A stretch of 64,000 nucleotides of DNA from Hysterangium stoloniferum (taxonomy: Eukaryota > Basidiomycota > Agaricomycetes > Hysterangiales > Hysterangiaceae). The notes under the pieces were generated by a model, which saw nothing but the letters and a program-made list of their open reading frames with translations, was not told the DNA's origin and searched no databases. The position numbers were made by a program, and so were the translations under genes. Positions 21,907 to 33,800 of this stretch are shown here, piece after piece. The stretch's first letter is position 1; each line of letters opens with the position of its first letter. The stretch is taken from contig WHVD01000118.1 of NCBI GenBank assembly GCA_015178975.1, forward strand, positions 204,840 through 268,839. Reading direction: 5' to 3'.

Positions 21907-24199
21907 CTAAGCATCCAAGTCATCGGCTGGAATTACGCTGCCATTGTCGCTGTCGTCGCCAGAGTCCATGTCGCTGGTGGGTGACTCCCAATGCTCCGAA
22001 TCGGATTGGTCGCCGTTATCCCGTGTGGCTGTCTGGTACAATAAACGCTTATTACGAGTGATGGGAACTTGAAGGGGTGGCATGGAAGGGGAAATGGCAC
22101 TGTCAGGAGTGATATCATCTCCGATGGTGAAATGATCATCATCAGATCCAGCATGCTGTATTGTGATACCCAACGTAGCCCTGATAAATTTGTTAGAAAA
22201 TAATGACTGAATCATTTGACAATTTATGGCGTACATTCCCTGTTGATACAAACTTGTTTGAAGGGCACCAAAATATATTGGTCTGCCTGTCCGAACAACA
22301 TCAAGGTGTTCAAGGATCTTGTGGTATTTGGCGCAATAGCCATTTTTGTCTTCCAATGATATGTTTTTCAGTTTACCTGTCTCCCTCCACTGTGCGACGG
22401 CATTATGGATCTAAAACAAATGTTAGTTCCCCCAAAAAATAACTGAGTACAATAAATGAATTAGAACATACCACAATAGTTGCGAGGGCAATGACCTGAG
22501 CTGGAACAGGTTTGAGTGCTGTTTCCTTAAGACGTGCAATGCTTTGATGATGTATGAAGGCACACATCTTCACAACATTTGCAATGCATGTGTGTTCAAA
22601 TGGGTGCTCTCAACAATATTCCTAGAAACAAAAAGAAAGCAAATAAATAAATTAGCAAAAATTGAAAATAAACCATGGTAGATAATGGGGTACAGGCTTA
22701 CCAACTCTGGGCTGTCTGATCTGATGTATACATAACGGAAATCCTGTAAAATAAATGTTGCGCGTGCTTTTATCTGTTCATGGGTACCATTTAGTCCATA
22801 CTCATCACGGACCACCTTCATAGTGGCTGCCTTCCATCTGTTTCGAACTTTTGACATCTCATTCTTCAGCTAGTAATCAATCTGTAAATTAAAATAACAA
22901 TGAAAATAATATAATCTTACCATTTTTCGAATATCAGTTGATATCTTCACATCCACACCCATGTCTATATTCGCAAACCGGACTGCATTGACAATAAAAT
23001 TTTCCAACACCTCAATAGTCGGAAAAGCATCTTGAGTTGCAAGGAATAAGTGGATGTATCATTTTGTGTGGTTGAAAAACCTTTTGTGGTTTGGGGTGTA
23101 TGCATGCAGTTGGTCTGCCCTGACACCTTCGGCAGGATTGGCAATAAGGCCAGTCCCAGCACTGAGGCTGAGACTCGACTCATGAGATATGGTAGTGGAT
23201 GTGGAGGCTGAGTCTGAAGTGGAGGCCAAGGCTGAAGTGGAGGTCGAGGCAGAGATGGAGGCAGAAACCGGGGCAGAAGCAGAGATGGCGGCAGAAAATG
23301 GAGCAGAGGTGGTGGTGGAGATGGTGATAGATCTGTGAATGGCATTAAATATAAAGAAAGGCAAAGAAAATTGAGCTTACTTAGTGGCAGCAGCCTGCTG
23401 TGCAGCATGCTGTTGAAGAAAATTTACCGTGGGAAGTTTCTTTGAAGTCATTTTTTTTTTTGTGGGCCACAAGAACATTATATGGCTCAGATAATACTGC
23501 TGAGCGCTGGTGAAAAGAAATAGTAGGTTAATAATAGCAATAAAACAAAATTATTTAGCAATAAGCAATGATATCTACAAAGAGAAAGTAGTGAGAAACT
23601 TTTCACCTTTTTTCCAGCCACGGGGCCTGTTTTCGGGACTCCAGGAGGTAAAGGGGCCTCATTGATGGAGATGGAGGGCTGTCTGGACATGGAATGTGAC
23701 TGGAATTCGTTTCGTGCATTTGCCATAGCAAGCTCATGTTTGAGGTGAGCAATCTCAGCCTCAGCGGCATGTGAGACCACATCAACAACCACAGAGGGTT
23801 GTTCATAGTCAACCTCACCTTCAGTTTCACCTCCACCCTCATTATCATCCACCATATACCGAAACTCAGAGTCTTCCCATGCCAGTGTTTCAGGCATGCC
23901 ATCATCAAAGGTAAAATCGAAATTTGGGTCTGTTGTCATGGAGATGTTATCATTATCCTATTGTAAATTAGTTATACAATATTTGTAAAACAGAATATAG
24001 GATATACCTTATGAGTTCGTATCTCCAGCGTATTTTGAGAAAAACCTAGCCAGTTTTGACTTTGGGTACTACAATGGTGTGGAGCAGTGGTAGTTGGTTC
24101 AGGCTCTATGGGACTGGTCTTCTGAGCTTGTTTTGACCTTGCTGAGGATCTTGTAGGTCTTGTCATTGCTGTAGCCTTGTACTCTAGATCAGTAGACAT
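21907..24199 (-). pseudogene. DUF6532-like companion gene of the Plavaka element, one nonsense codon
   Basis: Multi-exon gene starting at 24199 (exon 1 24199-24008; exon 2 23957-23607). Exon 1 encodes a basic, Ser/Thr-rich N-terminus; exon 2 an acidic region with a helical segment (EAEIAHLKHELAMANARNEF). A Ser/Ala/Thr repeat stretch lies at 23332-23180. Then comes a region I assign to DUF6532: FIVNAVRFANIDMGVDVK, RNRWKAATMKVVRDEYGL, HPFEHTCIANVVKMCAFIHH, PAQVIALATIV-IHNAVAQW. It ends in an acidic tail at 21907. A TGA at 23061-23059, in frame where Trp would fit, interrupts it. The role of such proteins in the transposon is unknown. The assignment is by motif pattern only. Confidence 0.6.
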
Positions 24200-24698
24200 G
24201 CACTATAGAAATATTAAAGCTTACCTTACCTTTTCTTTTGGGGATTTTGTGGTTGGGGCTAACAATAGCTTGATTCATTTGGTGATCAGAAGAAAGTAAC
24301 AAAAACAATGACAAAATAAAATGTAAAGGATGGGTGAATTGAGAAAAGTGAGCAACGGTGCAAAAAAGATTTTCAATCGGAGTTTGAATGTGTTTGCAGT
24401 TAAGCTTCGTGCAAGCTTAGCCTGCCCCTTTCTACCTTCAGTATACCTTGTTTTTTTGTTTTGTTTGTCTTGTTTACTTATAAGAATTTTCTTTTTATAT
24501 TTTTATACTCTTTTTGTTTTGAAGGATTTTTTTATAGAATATAAGGGTTAAAAATTAAAAATTAAACTCATGATACTATAAGGAGCTCCAAAAAGGGTTG
24601 TTAATCACATGACTGCAGAAATCACTCATCACTCAACTGATCTCCACTGATCTCCCTTGTGGTTGTTCTCTTTACTGACCCATCTCACAACACTTAAA
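24200..24698. promoter_or_regulatory. Divergent promoter region between DUF6532-like and transposase genes
   Basis: About 500 bp separating two divergent start codons, AT-rich with T-runs (24440-24540). No specific binding sites are recognised. It presumably drives both transposon genes. Confidence 0.4.
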
Positions 24699-27600
24699 AT
24701 GCCCATTTGTCCCTCACCTTTATGCAATGTTACTTGTGGATCTAACAGCAGTTTATCAGTTCATATGGAAAAGTCACCCTCTTGTCAAGCATGGTTAGAA
24801 TCTCAGGACTACAAAGAGATTAATCTTGACAATTCTTCATCTTTTCCACTTCCAAATAATCTTCCTGGGTTTTATGAAGAGCCTGAGGAAGATAGTTCAG
24901 ACAGTGATGATAATTATGGTGGTTGGGAGATTGATGATTCCATGAATAACATGGATACTGGTAATTCCATGGATAGTATGGATGTTGACTGCTCAGTGGG
25001 GAATGCTACTCCTCAATGCATTCCTAATCCTGCTGGATCAACCACTCGGGACCATACAAATACTTCTGACTTTCCAAAGCGCTATTACAAATTTCCATTT
25101 TTAAATGTTGCAAAGAAGCTTCAGAAAGCTGACACTCCCTATGAGAAAACTAAACAAAATGAGGATCCAAATGCCCCATTTTTTCCATTTGCAACAGAAG
25201 AGGAGTGGCAATTAGCTAATTGGCTAGGGAGTAGTGGACTTCCCAATACTCAGATTGATAAGTTTCTCAATTTACCTTGGATAACACAATCCTTTTGAGG
25301 CATATAGTTGTGCTTACTCATTTCATACTCATACAGGTCAATGCTCCTGGGCATGTACCATCATTCAAGACCAGTAGTGATCTTATAAATCACATTGAGG
25401 CCTTGCCTGGCTTGCCACCTTGGAATGCAAGGTGGATTACTTTGCCAGAGGCACCTAAAGATCCACAGCTGCTATTGTATAGAGATCCTGTGGAATGCTT
25501 AAAGTGGCTTGAAGCCAATCCAGAATTGGGAGAAAAAGATTATGTGCCATATGAGGAGTATGTGGATGGAGAAGGAACAATTTGCTGTTATAGTGAAATT
25601 GCAAGTGGTGAAGCATGGAATGAATTACAGAGAAAATTTCCCAATCTTACCATCAATCCCTTTATCTTGACAACAGATAGTACTCATCTGACACAGTTGA
25701 CTGGTGATAAGAAGGTCAAACCTCTTCTTATTTCCTCAGCACATATTCGCCAAAATGTTCGTGCAAAGCCAAGTAAATGGGCTTTCTTACCTCTTGCCTT
25801 TATTCCTGAGGGGAAATTCTCCCACTTGGAATTTCAAAATCCCACACAGGCCAGTCTTTTACCAGGCATCTTGTCAAGGTGCCTGTACCACATGTGCATG
25901 AGAGAAGTCATGAAACCAGTGAGTCCATTTACAGTGACACCTATAGAAATGGTGGACAGTGAAGGATATATTCGCAAGGAAATACTAGCACCATTATTCT
26001 ATATTGCTGATACACCAGAGCAGGCATTGGTTGCAGGTCTTGCACCCAATAATTGTATCCCCTGTTTGGCTGGGACACACTTACTTGATGCTGACCATGT
26101 GCAGATCCCACGCACTGGCCAGTCAATATTGGACACAATTAAAGGAATTCACCAGGAGTTTCCAGATGCAGATACTTGGAGATTTGCAATGGTAGCCAAA
26201 GAACGGAAATTGAATGGTGTAGAAGAACCATGGTGGATTGACTTTCCCTCTTTGGATATCTGCAAGGCTGTTTGTCCAGATGTTCTTCATGGATTACACA
26301 AGGCATTTAAAGACCACTGTGTGGCATGGCACATAAACCTTGTGGGAAAATTAGAGCTTGATGCTCATTTTCGACGCTTGCCTAAGTTTCCAGGTTTTCG
26401 TTATTTTACTGCAGGGATTTCAAAGATATCACAGTGGACAGGAAAGGAACATCGAGACCTACAACATTCAATACTACCAGCATTAGTAGGAGCAGTTCCT
26501 TCACAAGCTCTGCGTGCCACACGGGCAGAGTTATATTTTATCTATATGGCTCAATATTGTTCTCACACTGAAGAGACACTTTCCCAATTAATGGAATATA
26601 ACAAAATATGGCATCTCAATAAAAATATCTTTATCACCACTGGAGCACGAAGAGGAAAGAAAGGGACAATTCCTCATTTCCGTATTCCTAAGTTACATAC
26701 ACGACCACATTATCCAGAATTCATTCGCAGGCTTGGAGCAACCACTAACTTTACAACTGAAACACCAGAGTGTTATCATATAGAATATGCTAAGAAAGCA
26801 TATCGTGGTGTTAGCAAGAAAGACTATACAGAGCAAATGGTTAGATGGCTGGATCGCCAAGAGAAGCTTCGTTATTTTGAGCGATACATTGAATGGCGAC
26901 AATTACAACATACAGGATATTGGAATTCAGATTCATAACCCCAACTTGAATTGGATAACAGTGGTCTGGATCCTGAATTTGATGGTGACACAGAAATTCA
27001 AGCAATACCATTTCCCACAATGACCTATGAGCCAAAGCTAGCACAAAGGCCATCAATAGCATCACAGGAAATTATGAAACTTATGAAATTGTTTTCAATA
27101 AGTCCAACTCAATTTCAAGAAGCTGTGAAAATATTTGAGGCTAAAAGGTCTTTGGGCTCACAGGCATCTGGTAGAGGGTGGGATTGGGTGGCAGTTGAAA
27201 CTGGTATCCCAAGTTATTACAAGACCCTGGATGTTTGGAAAATGTTTCGCATTACATTGCCTGTTCTTAATAGTTTGCATGATCCAATTGAAACAAGAAT
27301 CATACGAGCTGCACTTGGAAAGAAGGCCACTGTGACACAGAAAGAAATTCCAGATGTTTTTGATATTGTCCTTGTTGATACAAACCCAACAAGCTCTTCT
27401 CAACAAATGGGACTTCAAGGTAAGTCTTAACTTTTCAAAGTCATTAACCAATTGAAATTACTATTACAGGATTGAGAGTAGCACAACTACGGATGATCTT
27501 CAGGCCAGCACATATCAATTTGAAAGGGCCCCACCCTCACCCCAAGCATCTGGCCTATGTTGAGTGGTTTGACTATGATGGATATAATTCAGATATAAGC

Positions 27601-27828
27601 ATGTATGCTGTGCAGAAATCTTATGGTCACTCAGGGCATCAAACCACAGACATCATTGAATTGGATCAAGTAGTACAGCCATGTCCATTATCACCATGTT
27701 TTGGAGAGAAAGCCAGTAATTTGGACCCAATAGGTAATGTGTTATGTGGAACAAATACTATTGAGTGTGTGGAGCGATTTTGGATCAACTCATTCCACAC
27801 TAAAGCTACATTTCAGACAGTTTTCTAG
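24699..27828 (+). pseudogene. Plavaka transposase, three exons, two lesions
   Basis: Exon 1 24699-25285, exon 2 25338-27419, exon 3 27470-27828. The N-terminus has a C2H2-like finger (MPICPSPLCNVTCGSN...SVHMEKSPSC), then an acidic stretch and FPFATEEEWQLANWL, followed by GLPNTQIDKFLNLPW, both typical of Plavaka. The core has HIRQNVRAKPSKWAFLPLAF and FPSLDICKAVCPDVLHGLHK, then DHCVAWHINLV and RELQHSI-type DLQHSILPALVG. The C-terminus has RVAQLRMIF and PKHLAYVEWF. The exon 1 donor reads ATAACA where GTAACA would restore the standard junction, and a TAA at 26936-26938 interrupts exon 2 in frame. The transposase is therefore probably dead. The family assignment is strong; Plavaka enzymes are CACTA-like cut-and-paste transposases. 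Confidence 0.8.
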
Positions 27829-28007
27829 ATAGTGATTACAGCATGAGAGGATAGTGTTGTATATTAGTTTCTCTTTTTCCACAGTTGAGTCCACAATGTT
27901 GTTACTATCTGTAGGCTCCGAAAATACATGATTTAGAGTTTTAAGACTGATAGGTTGGGAAATGTACTGGGGTGTAGCTAAGTTGATATTCTGATTATTC
28001 TTTAGAC

Positions 28008-28151
28008 TACATCAGTAAAATGGTATTAGACGCTGAGAGGAGGTACCCCTATTCTGGGATGCTTGACATACTCCACAACATCCAGGAGCTTCCTAGAATG
28101 GGGGGATCTCCTCCGGGAGCTGTCCAGAACAAATACCATTTTACTGATGTA
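28008..28151. mobile_element. 144-bp MITE with the Plavaka termini
   Basis: Starts TACATCAGTAAAATGGTATT and ends with its exact reverse complement, with a GGAGG-rich interior. The ends equal those of the surrounding 8-kb element, so this is a deletion derivative mobilised by the same transposase and lodged 180 bp downstream of the transposase stop. Confidence 0.75.
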
Positions 28152-29202
28152 TATACATAGACCTTATAGTTGTTATGCTACTAATCCAATCAGACAAAAA
28201 GATGAAATGGGAAGACAGGAAGGATACAGGGTTGACTGATTTAGGAACAAGGGTTGGGCAGGAAATGGTACAAGTCCAAATAGCACAATAAGCAAGTGAC
28301 TACACATACATATGTCAAATTCAAACCAGAGATAGGGCAGAACACAGGTTACAAAGCATCTAGCATTCATGGAATAATCTGACAGGACCCAAGAGATGAA
28401 TTGTCTTAGACAACTTAGGATCAGAAGCCATAAGGGACATTCCAGAACCCAGTGGAATATCTGGGTCTTGAGACTGTGACCAAAATGAACAAACAACAAG
28501 AAAAATAAGATAAATTGTGAATGAGTATTGGTTTCTAAGGATATGTGTGACAATGTGGAAAGATGTTGGAGTATGCTCCAGGTCCAATATTGGTTCCTAA
28601 TGCTTACTATTTAAACAGGTTGCTCTATCATTCAAACAATATTGATTTACAGTTAAGTACTCCTAAATATTTTTATTATCTTTATTTTTATTTGTAAATA
28701 CAGTAATCTTTTTGATGTTCGCCTTATAGTTAGATAGGATAGAATTCTATATGGCACAAAAGAAAGGGTTAGACAAAGAAGAGTTGGTGAAGTGATTTTG
28801 ACAATGTCGCCGACGATGAGCTCGAACAGAACGCGACTCGGAGCGCTAAGTGCTGGAGTGTTGCCGAAAGTACAGGTGTGTTGTTGGGGCAGTTATCATG
28901 TCTGATAATAGCTTTGTGAGTACATAAGAATACGCGAGGGAAATTTTTATTATTATTCAAGGCAGAATTATAAAACAGTATTATTTCCGGGAGAGGGAGA
29001 CAATGGCTATACTATCTAACTATAAGGCGAGCAGCGCTAGTGTTCTGCGCCTAACTAAATATGGGTGCGTGGGTACTACAGGTGCACCCATGTGTCGCTT
29101 CCGCGTGTGCAGGAGAAGTTGGAACATAAACACCACTCATGGAATATGCTGGAGCTGCCCGGACACACATTTACCACTTCTGGAGAGTGCTGGAAGCGCC
29201 CG
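28152..29202. other. Transposon 3' region, no gene
   Basis: Non-coding part of the Plavaka element. Minus-strand open frames at 28173-28587 have no recognisable domains. From 29087 the GC-rich subterminal region begins. Confidence 0.4.
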
Positions 29203-29492
29203 TGTTGAGATTATTTGCGCAGTTCTAAATAATACTCTCAGTGAGTGATAAACCTTCACTATAACATCTATTGTTATCTACCTAAATAATACTGAATTAA
29301 TAGTAAGTAAACTATTAATGTAGAACTAGGGAAAATTGCATACCTCTCAGTGAGTGATAAACCTTCACTGAGAGGCTACGCGATCGGTCTCTATGCTAAT
29401 ATAGTATCCGTAAGCGTAATGTAACTATACAGTTACCCTACACTGCGTTCCAGCTTACCAAAGGTAGCTTACGTAATGCTAATATTTCAACA
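29203..29492. mobile_element. Solo LTR (Copia-like), 290 bp, TSD GCCCG
   Basis: Same LTR family and length as 6384-6673. Starts TGTTGAGATT, ends ATTTCAACA, flanked by GCCCG at 29198-29202 and 29493-29497. It is inserted in the right subterminal region of the Plavaka element, so it is younger than that insertion. Confidence 0.9.
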
Positions 29493-29579
29493 GCCCGGAC
29501 TCTCTTGGTGGAGGTCTAGACTAGTAAGCGTTCCTGACGGCTCTCAAGCCATTTAGCGCCCAATACCATTTTACTGATG

Positions 29580-30516
29580 CATTACCTTGGCAAGCACCGT
29601 ATCTTCTACACCCATTTGTTGCTGACAATAGCCATTGATCAGCCCTGCATTTTCTCGTGTTTCATGATTATCAGGGAAATAATGAACTCTGTGGGTCCAT
29701 ATGAACTTCTGGATTGGGGTTACAAACTGAGACCTGGGATGAATGACCATCATGTGGGAGAGAAGAGGGACTGTGACGGCCATCTTTGTGAAGCTCAAAG
29801 TGGTGTGGGTAGCAACGAAGGGGCAGGTACGATTGCAGAAAAGGACACGTTATGTACAATTTGTCCATACAAACTCTGATGGACACGCCATAATCAAAAT
29901 ATTTTTAAGTCAGACCCGTATGTACCTCAAGGAAATCTACGATGAGAACTTTGGTCTTATGTCACTATTTGTTTTGCTCAGACGTTCACAGTATTCAAGC
30001 CGATTGATATGTTAAGGGCGAAGGATGAAACGACGTTGCTTGCCATCAACCCGACTAGACCATCACTTGCCTTGGTTTCTCCTCGTTGAAGGTTGTGATA
30101 AAATTAAACAGGCGGCCCGCCCTCTCACAAGAAAAATTTTCAGGTTAACAACGACAACTTGAAAGCGGCAGCGGATCAGCATAGCTCTGGACTGCATTTA
30201 TATTATTCAAGGTAATGCCACTTCTCGAATAAGAGAAAAGCCGTTTTACTTTCAACCATGGCGCTCAATAACACACTTAAATACTATATTATGGGGTCAG
30301 AATTGTCTAAACTATTATTAGATACTGTGTGAGCCTTCAGCAGAAGGCGTAAGAAAGTAGTGACGTAACTACGTCCACTGGAATCAATATAGGTCAAGGA
30401 ACGTGAGGAAATTTTGCTTCCGATGGCAGGGATGACATGCTGTGAATCCAATGTAAGCACGGCCAGGAGGCTGTACCTTGGTGGAATTAACTCTCTTACC
30501 TATGGGGCATAAAGGC
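29580..30516 (+). repeat. Block B plus promoter P, upstream of family A copy 5
   Basis: Continuation of the block interrupted by the Plavaka element, matching 12458-13590. It ends in the family A promoter (GGTGGAATTAACTCTCTTAC, TATA-like GCATAAAG), where the Copia element has inserted at the AAGGC just after the TATA-like box. Confidence 0.55.
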
Positions 30517-30818
30517 TGTTGGAATATTAGTGCGACGCGTCTGTGTCACATGACGGTGTTTAGGTCCACTACGGTCCACAACTGCCGGATAGGTATGTGG
30601 TGTCAAAGGTTCTGTATATGCTATACTTCTGAGTTAGAAAAGTTTTCCCTCAGTGCTCGTTTACTACGAGACTGAGGTCAGTAGATATTCTAGATAATGA
30701 TGTTCTATAACTGATACTGATTTATTATTAGTACATTTGTTATAGGTTAGCAATCATAGAATATAGTGCTCGTTTACTACGAGACTGAGTACATTTGTTA
30801 TAGCTTTGTATTACAACA
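30517..30818 (+). repeat. 5' LTR of the Copia element
   Basis: TGTTGGAATATT...TTACAACA. Contains two copies of GTGCTCGTTTACTACGAGAC, a palindromic motif, about 115 bp apart. The likely transcription start is not determinable by eye. Confidence 0.95.
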
Positions 30819-30858
30819 GGTTATAGGGCCCCCGTAGCACACTCACTGCAAAACTACA

Positions 30859-33800
30859 ATGTCCAATCCCCAAAGCACCACTGAGAAAGCTTCTTCTCGA
30901 CTCTACGATATTCCCTATCTAGATGACACCGGATCGAATTTCCAGTCATGGAAATATTGCACTCAAACGGTTCTCGAAGTTCGTGGATTGTCAAAAGCCC
31001 TCGAAGGCACTGAAACAGATCAGTCAAAAATCAGGGAAGCTAGAGCCCAGATTGTACTGACTCTGAAAGATGAACCATTAAATGGTGTCATTGGCCTTGA
31101 TTCTGCTAAGGAGGTGTGGGAGAAGTTATGTGCTCGATATGAGGGAAAAGGGACACAAAAAGTAGCTTACCTTATTGGTGAACTATTTCGAAGCAGCCTT
31201 GTGGACTCAGAAGCACTCGAACCGCAGATGAATAAAATGCGGACTACTGCCCGATCGCTCAGAGCTCTTGGAAACGAAATAAAAGATAACCTTATTGCCA
31301 TTGCGATCATCCTATCACTTCCCCCTTCCTACTCAACTCTTCAGACCATTCTCATGTCACTCGAAGATCAGAAGACTGAAGATGTCATCGCAAAAATCCT
31401 TGCCGAAGAATCCCGTCGAAAAGAATCAGCTACACAAGCTGCATTTCTAGCGAAGTTCCGGATCAATGCAGGAAAACCTAAAGATACATCAGCTTCTGGG
31501 AAAGAGAAGAAGAAGAAGAAAGAATACAAGAAATGTGATAATTGTGGAAAGAAGCATCCTGGCGAATGTCGAAAGCCCAAAAACGATTCAAAGGATGATA
31601 AGTCTGATAAGCCCAAAGCACTGGAAGCCACAGCAAAAATGGCACAAGCCGCAGCATCCATAAGCCAGCCAATCCAACTCTTCATGGCTAGTGAGCAATC
31701 CCGAAATCACAATATCCCACAGAAATGGATAGTCGACTCTGGAGCATCAGCTGCCATGAGCTCACATCGTGAATGGTTTGCCACTTACCACAAACTCAAA
31801 GAACCTATGAAGGTTTGGCTGGGCAATAATCGTTACATACTCGCTGTAGGAGAAGGTTCAGTAAAACTCGAGCTATCCGTTGGAAATCAGAAAATCACTG
31901 GCATTGTTCAAAAAGTGCTACATGTACCTGATTTGCACGGAAATCTTCTATCTGTCTCCAACCTGACACAAAATGGACTTCGAGTGGCTTTTGAAGCTGA
32001 TGGAATGTGTCACATCTATAATGATCAGGACATGCTTGTTGGAGAAGCTCACCTGGAAGGAAATATATACATCCTCCATGCCGACATTATGCTATCTGAA
32101 CAAATTAACATCAGCAAAATTATTCCAGGATCCGAGATGGAGCCACAAACACTTACTGCAGTCGCTACAAAGTCGAAGGGTGATGTGAAGTTATGGCACC
32201 GTCGCCTAGGACACATCAGTGTAAAGTCAGTTCTTCAAATGGTCAAGAAAGGCATGGTAAAGGGAATGTCAATCACAAAATGCAAAACAACTGATAATTC
32301 ACCTTGTGAACCCTGCCTACACGGAAAGCAAGCCCGGGTACCCATTCCAAAATTGACGGAAGATCGGAAAACTACAATTCTCGCACGTATACATTCAGAT
32401 ATATGTGGGAAAATGGAAACTGAATCACGTACCAGCTACAAATACTTCATAACTTTCATTGATGATGCCAGTCGGATGGTTGATATTGCCTTCTTGAAGC
32501 AGAAATCTGAAGCATTAAGCTATTTTTCAGCTTTTGTGGCCAGGGTTGAGGTCGAGACTGGAGCACGGGTCATTAGACTTAGGTCTGATGGTGGTGGGGA
32601 ATATATTTCAAAGGAATTCAAGACTTACCTCCAGTCCAAAGGTATCAAGCACGAGAAAACAAATGTATACACTCCCCAAGAAAATGGCGTCTCTGAAAGA
32701 ATGAACCGAACACTAGTTGAAAGTGCTCGTTCAATGCTTAAAGATGCCATATTGCCTGATTCGTATTGGGCAGATGCAGTGGAATATGCAGGTCACATTC
32801 GGAATGTAGTCCCTACTCAAGCATTATCAAATTCAACACCACATGAAGCCTGGTTTGGAAACCTACCTGATATCAGCCGATTTCGTATTTTTGGCTGTAC
32901 GGCATATGTACTCATCCCTGAAAACAAGCGTCAGAAACTTGATGGGAAAACCATCAAGTGCACATTCATTGGGTATGTCAAAGACAAGAAAGCTTACCGA
33001 TGTATTGATCGCACCACTGGCCGAGTGTATGAAAGTCGTGATGTAGTTTTTGTTGAAGATATGGCAGAAGATCCAGAACGAGTAATAGTGGGATTACCCT
33101 CTACCTCAATGGAAACGGAAATTGCTCGTGCCACCACACCAGTCGAATCAATTGGGGATGATAGCTACCTCCCTGGTCTGCTAGAAGTTGAAGACTCGGA
33201 TGATGAGGACGATGACAGGCCACACAACAGTTATTTTGGAGAATCAGATGACAGTGATGATGAAAATGATAGTCTCTTACCCCCATCACAGCCTGAATCA
33301 CCACCTACTCCATCAGTAATCCCACCACCTCCTGCAGCAGATAATGATACTCGCCCAAGCCGTGTCCGCAAAGCTCCAACTCGAGATGATGATGACCGTT
33401 ACTTCGTGTCCTCATATGGATCAAGAAATAAAGCTGAAGCAGGTGATGATCAAGCCAAGATTGCATACTCAGAGTTGAAAGAACCAGAAACTTACGAAGA
33501 AGCAATGAAAAGGCCGGATGCTCCACTCTGGAAGGCTGCATGTGCCGAAGAACTTCTGTCATTTGTAAAGACAGAGTTGTATGACAAGGTAGAGCGGCCA
33601 AAGGGACGTCGAGTTGTCGACTGCAAATGGGTGTTCAAGTTAAAGCGTGGCCCAGATGGTGAAATTCTTCGGTACAAAGCTAGACTTGTGGCAAAAGGAT
33701 TTACTCAAGTTGAAGGCATCGACTATAATGAAACTTTTGCACCAGTAGCAAAATTCGCATCCATTCGAGCCCTCCTAGCCTTGGCAGCTGAACTTGACCT

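Larger units (their letters stand above)
21538..29579. mobile_element. Plavaka-type DNA transposon (about 8 kb)
   Basis: Bounded by inverted ends: TACATCAGTAACATGGTATT on the left and the complement of CATCAGTAAAATGGTATT on the right. GC-rich subterminal regions (21560-21710 and 29087-29200) carry repeated CTGGA/GGATG motifs. The flanks ATTATGATG and CATTACC are contiguous in the duplicated block at 12450-12465 and at 40588-40605, which gives two independent empty sites. It contains a transposase gene (plus) and a DUF6532-like gene (minus) with a shared 500-bp upstream region. It is interrupted by a 144-bp MITE and a solo LTR. Both genes carry nonsense changes, so it is probably inactive. Plavaka transposases belong to the CACTA-like group of fungi. 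Confidence 0.8.

Noticed and set aside
28173..28587. Third Plavaka gene on the minus strand
   Set aside because: Overlapping frames without domains, splice sites or similarity to known transposon proteins.
21538..29579. 4-bp target duplication GATG at the Plavaka ends
   Set aside because: GATG flanks both ends, but the inner MITE shows that CTGATGTA belongs to the terminus. The flanks match the empty site with no clear duplication, so I leave the TSD undefined.
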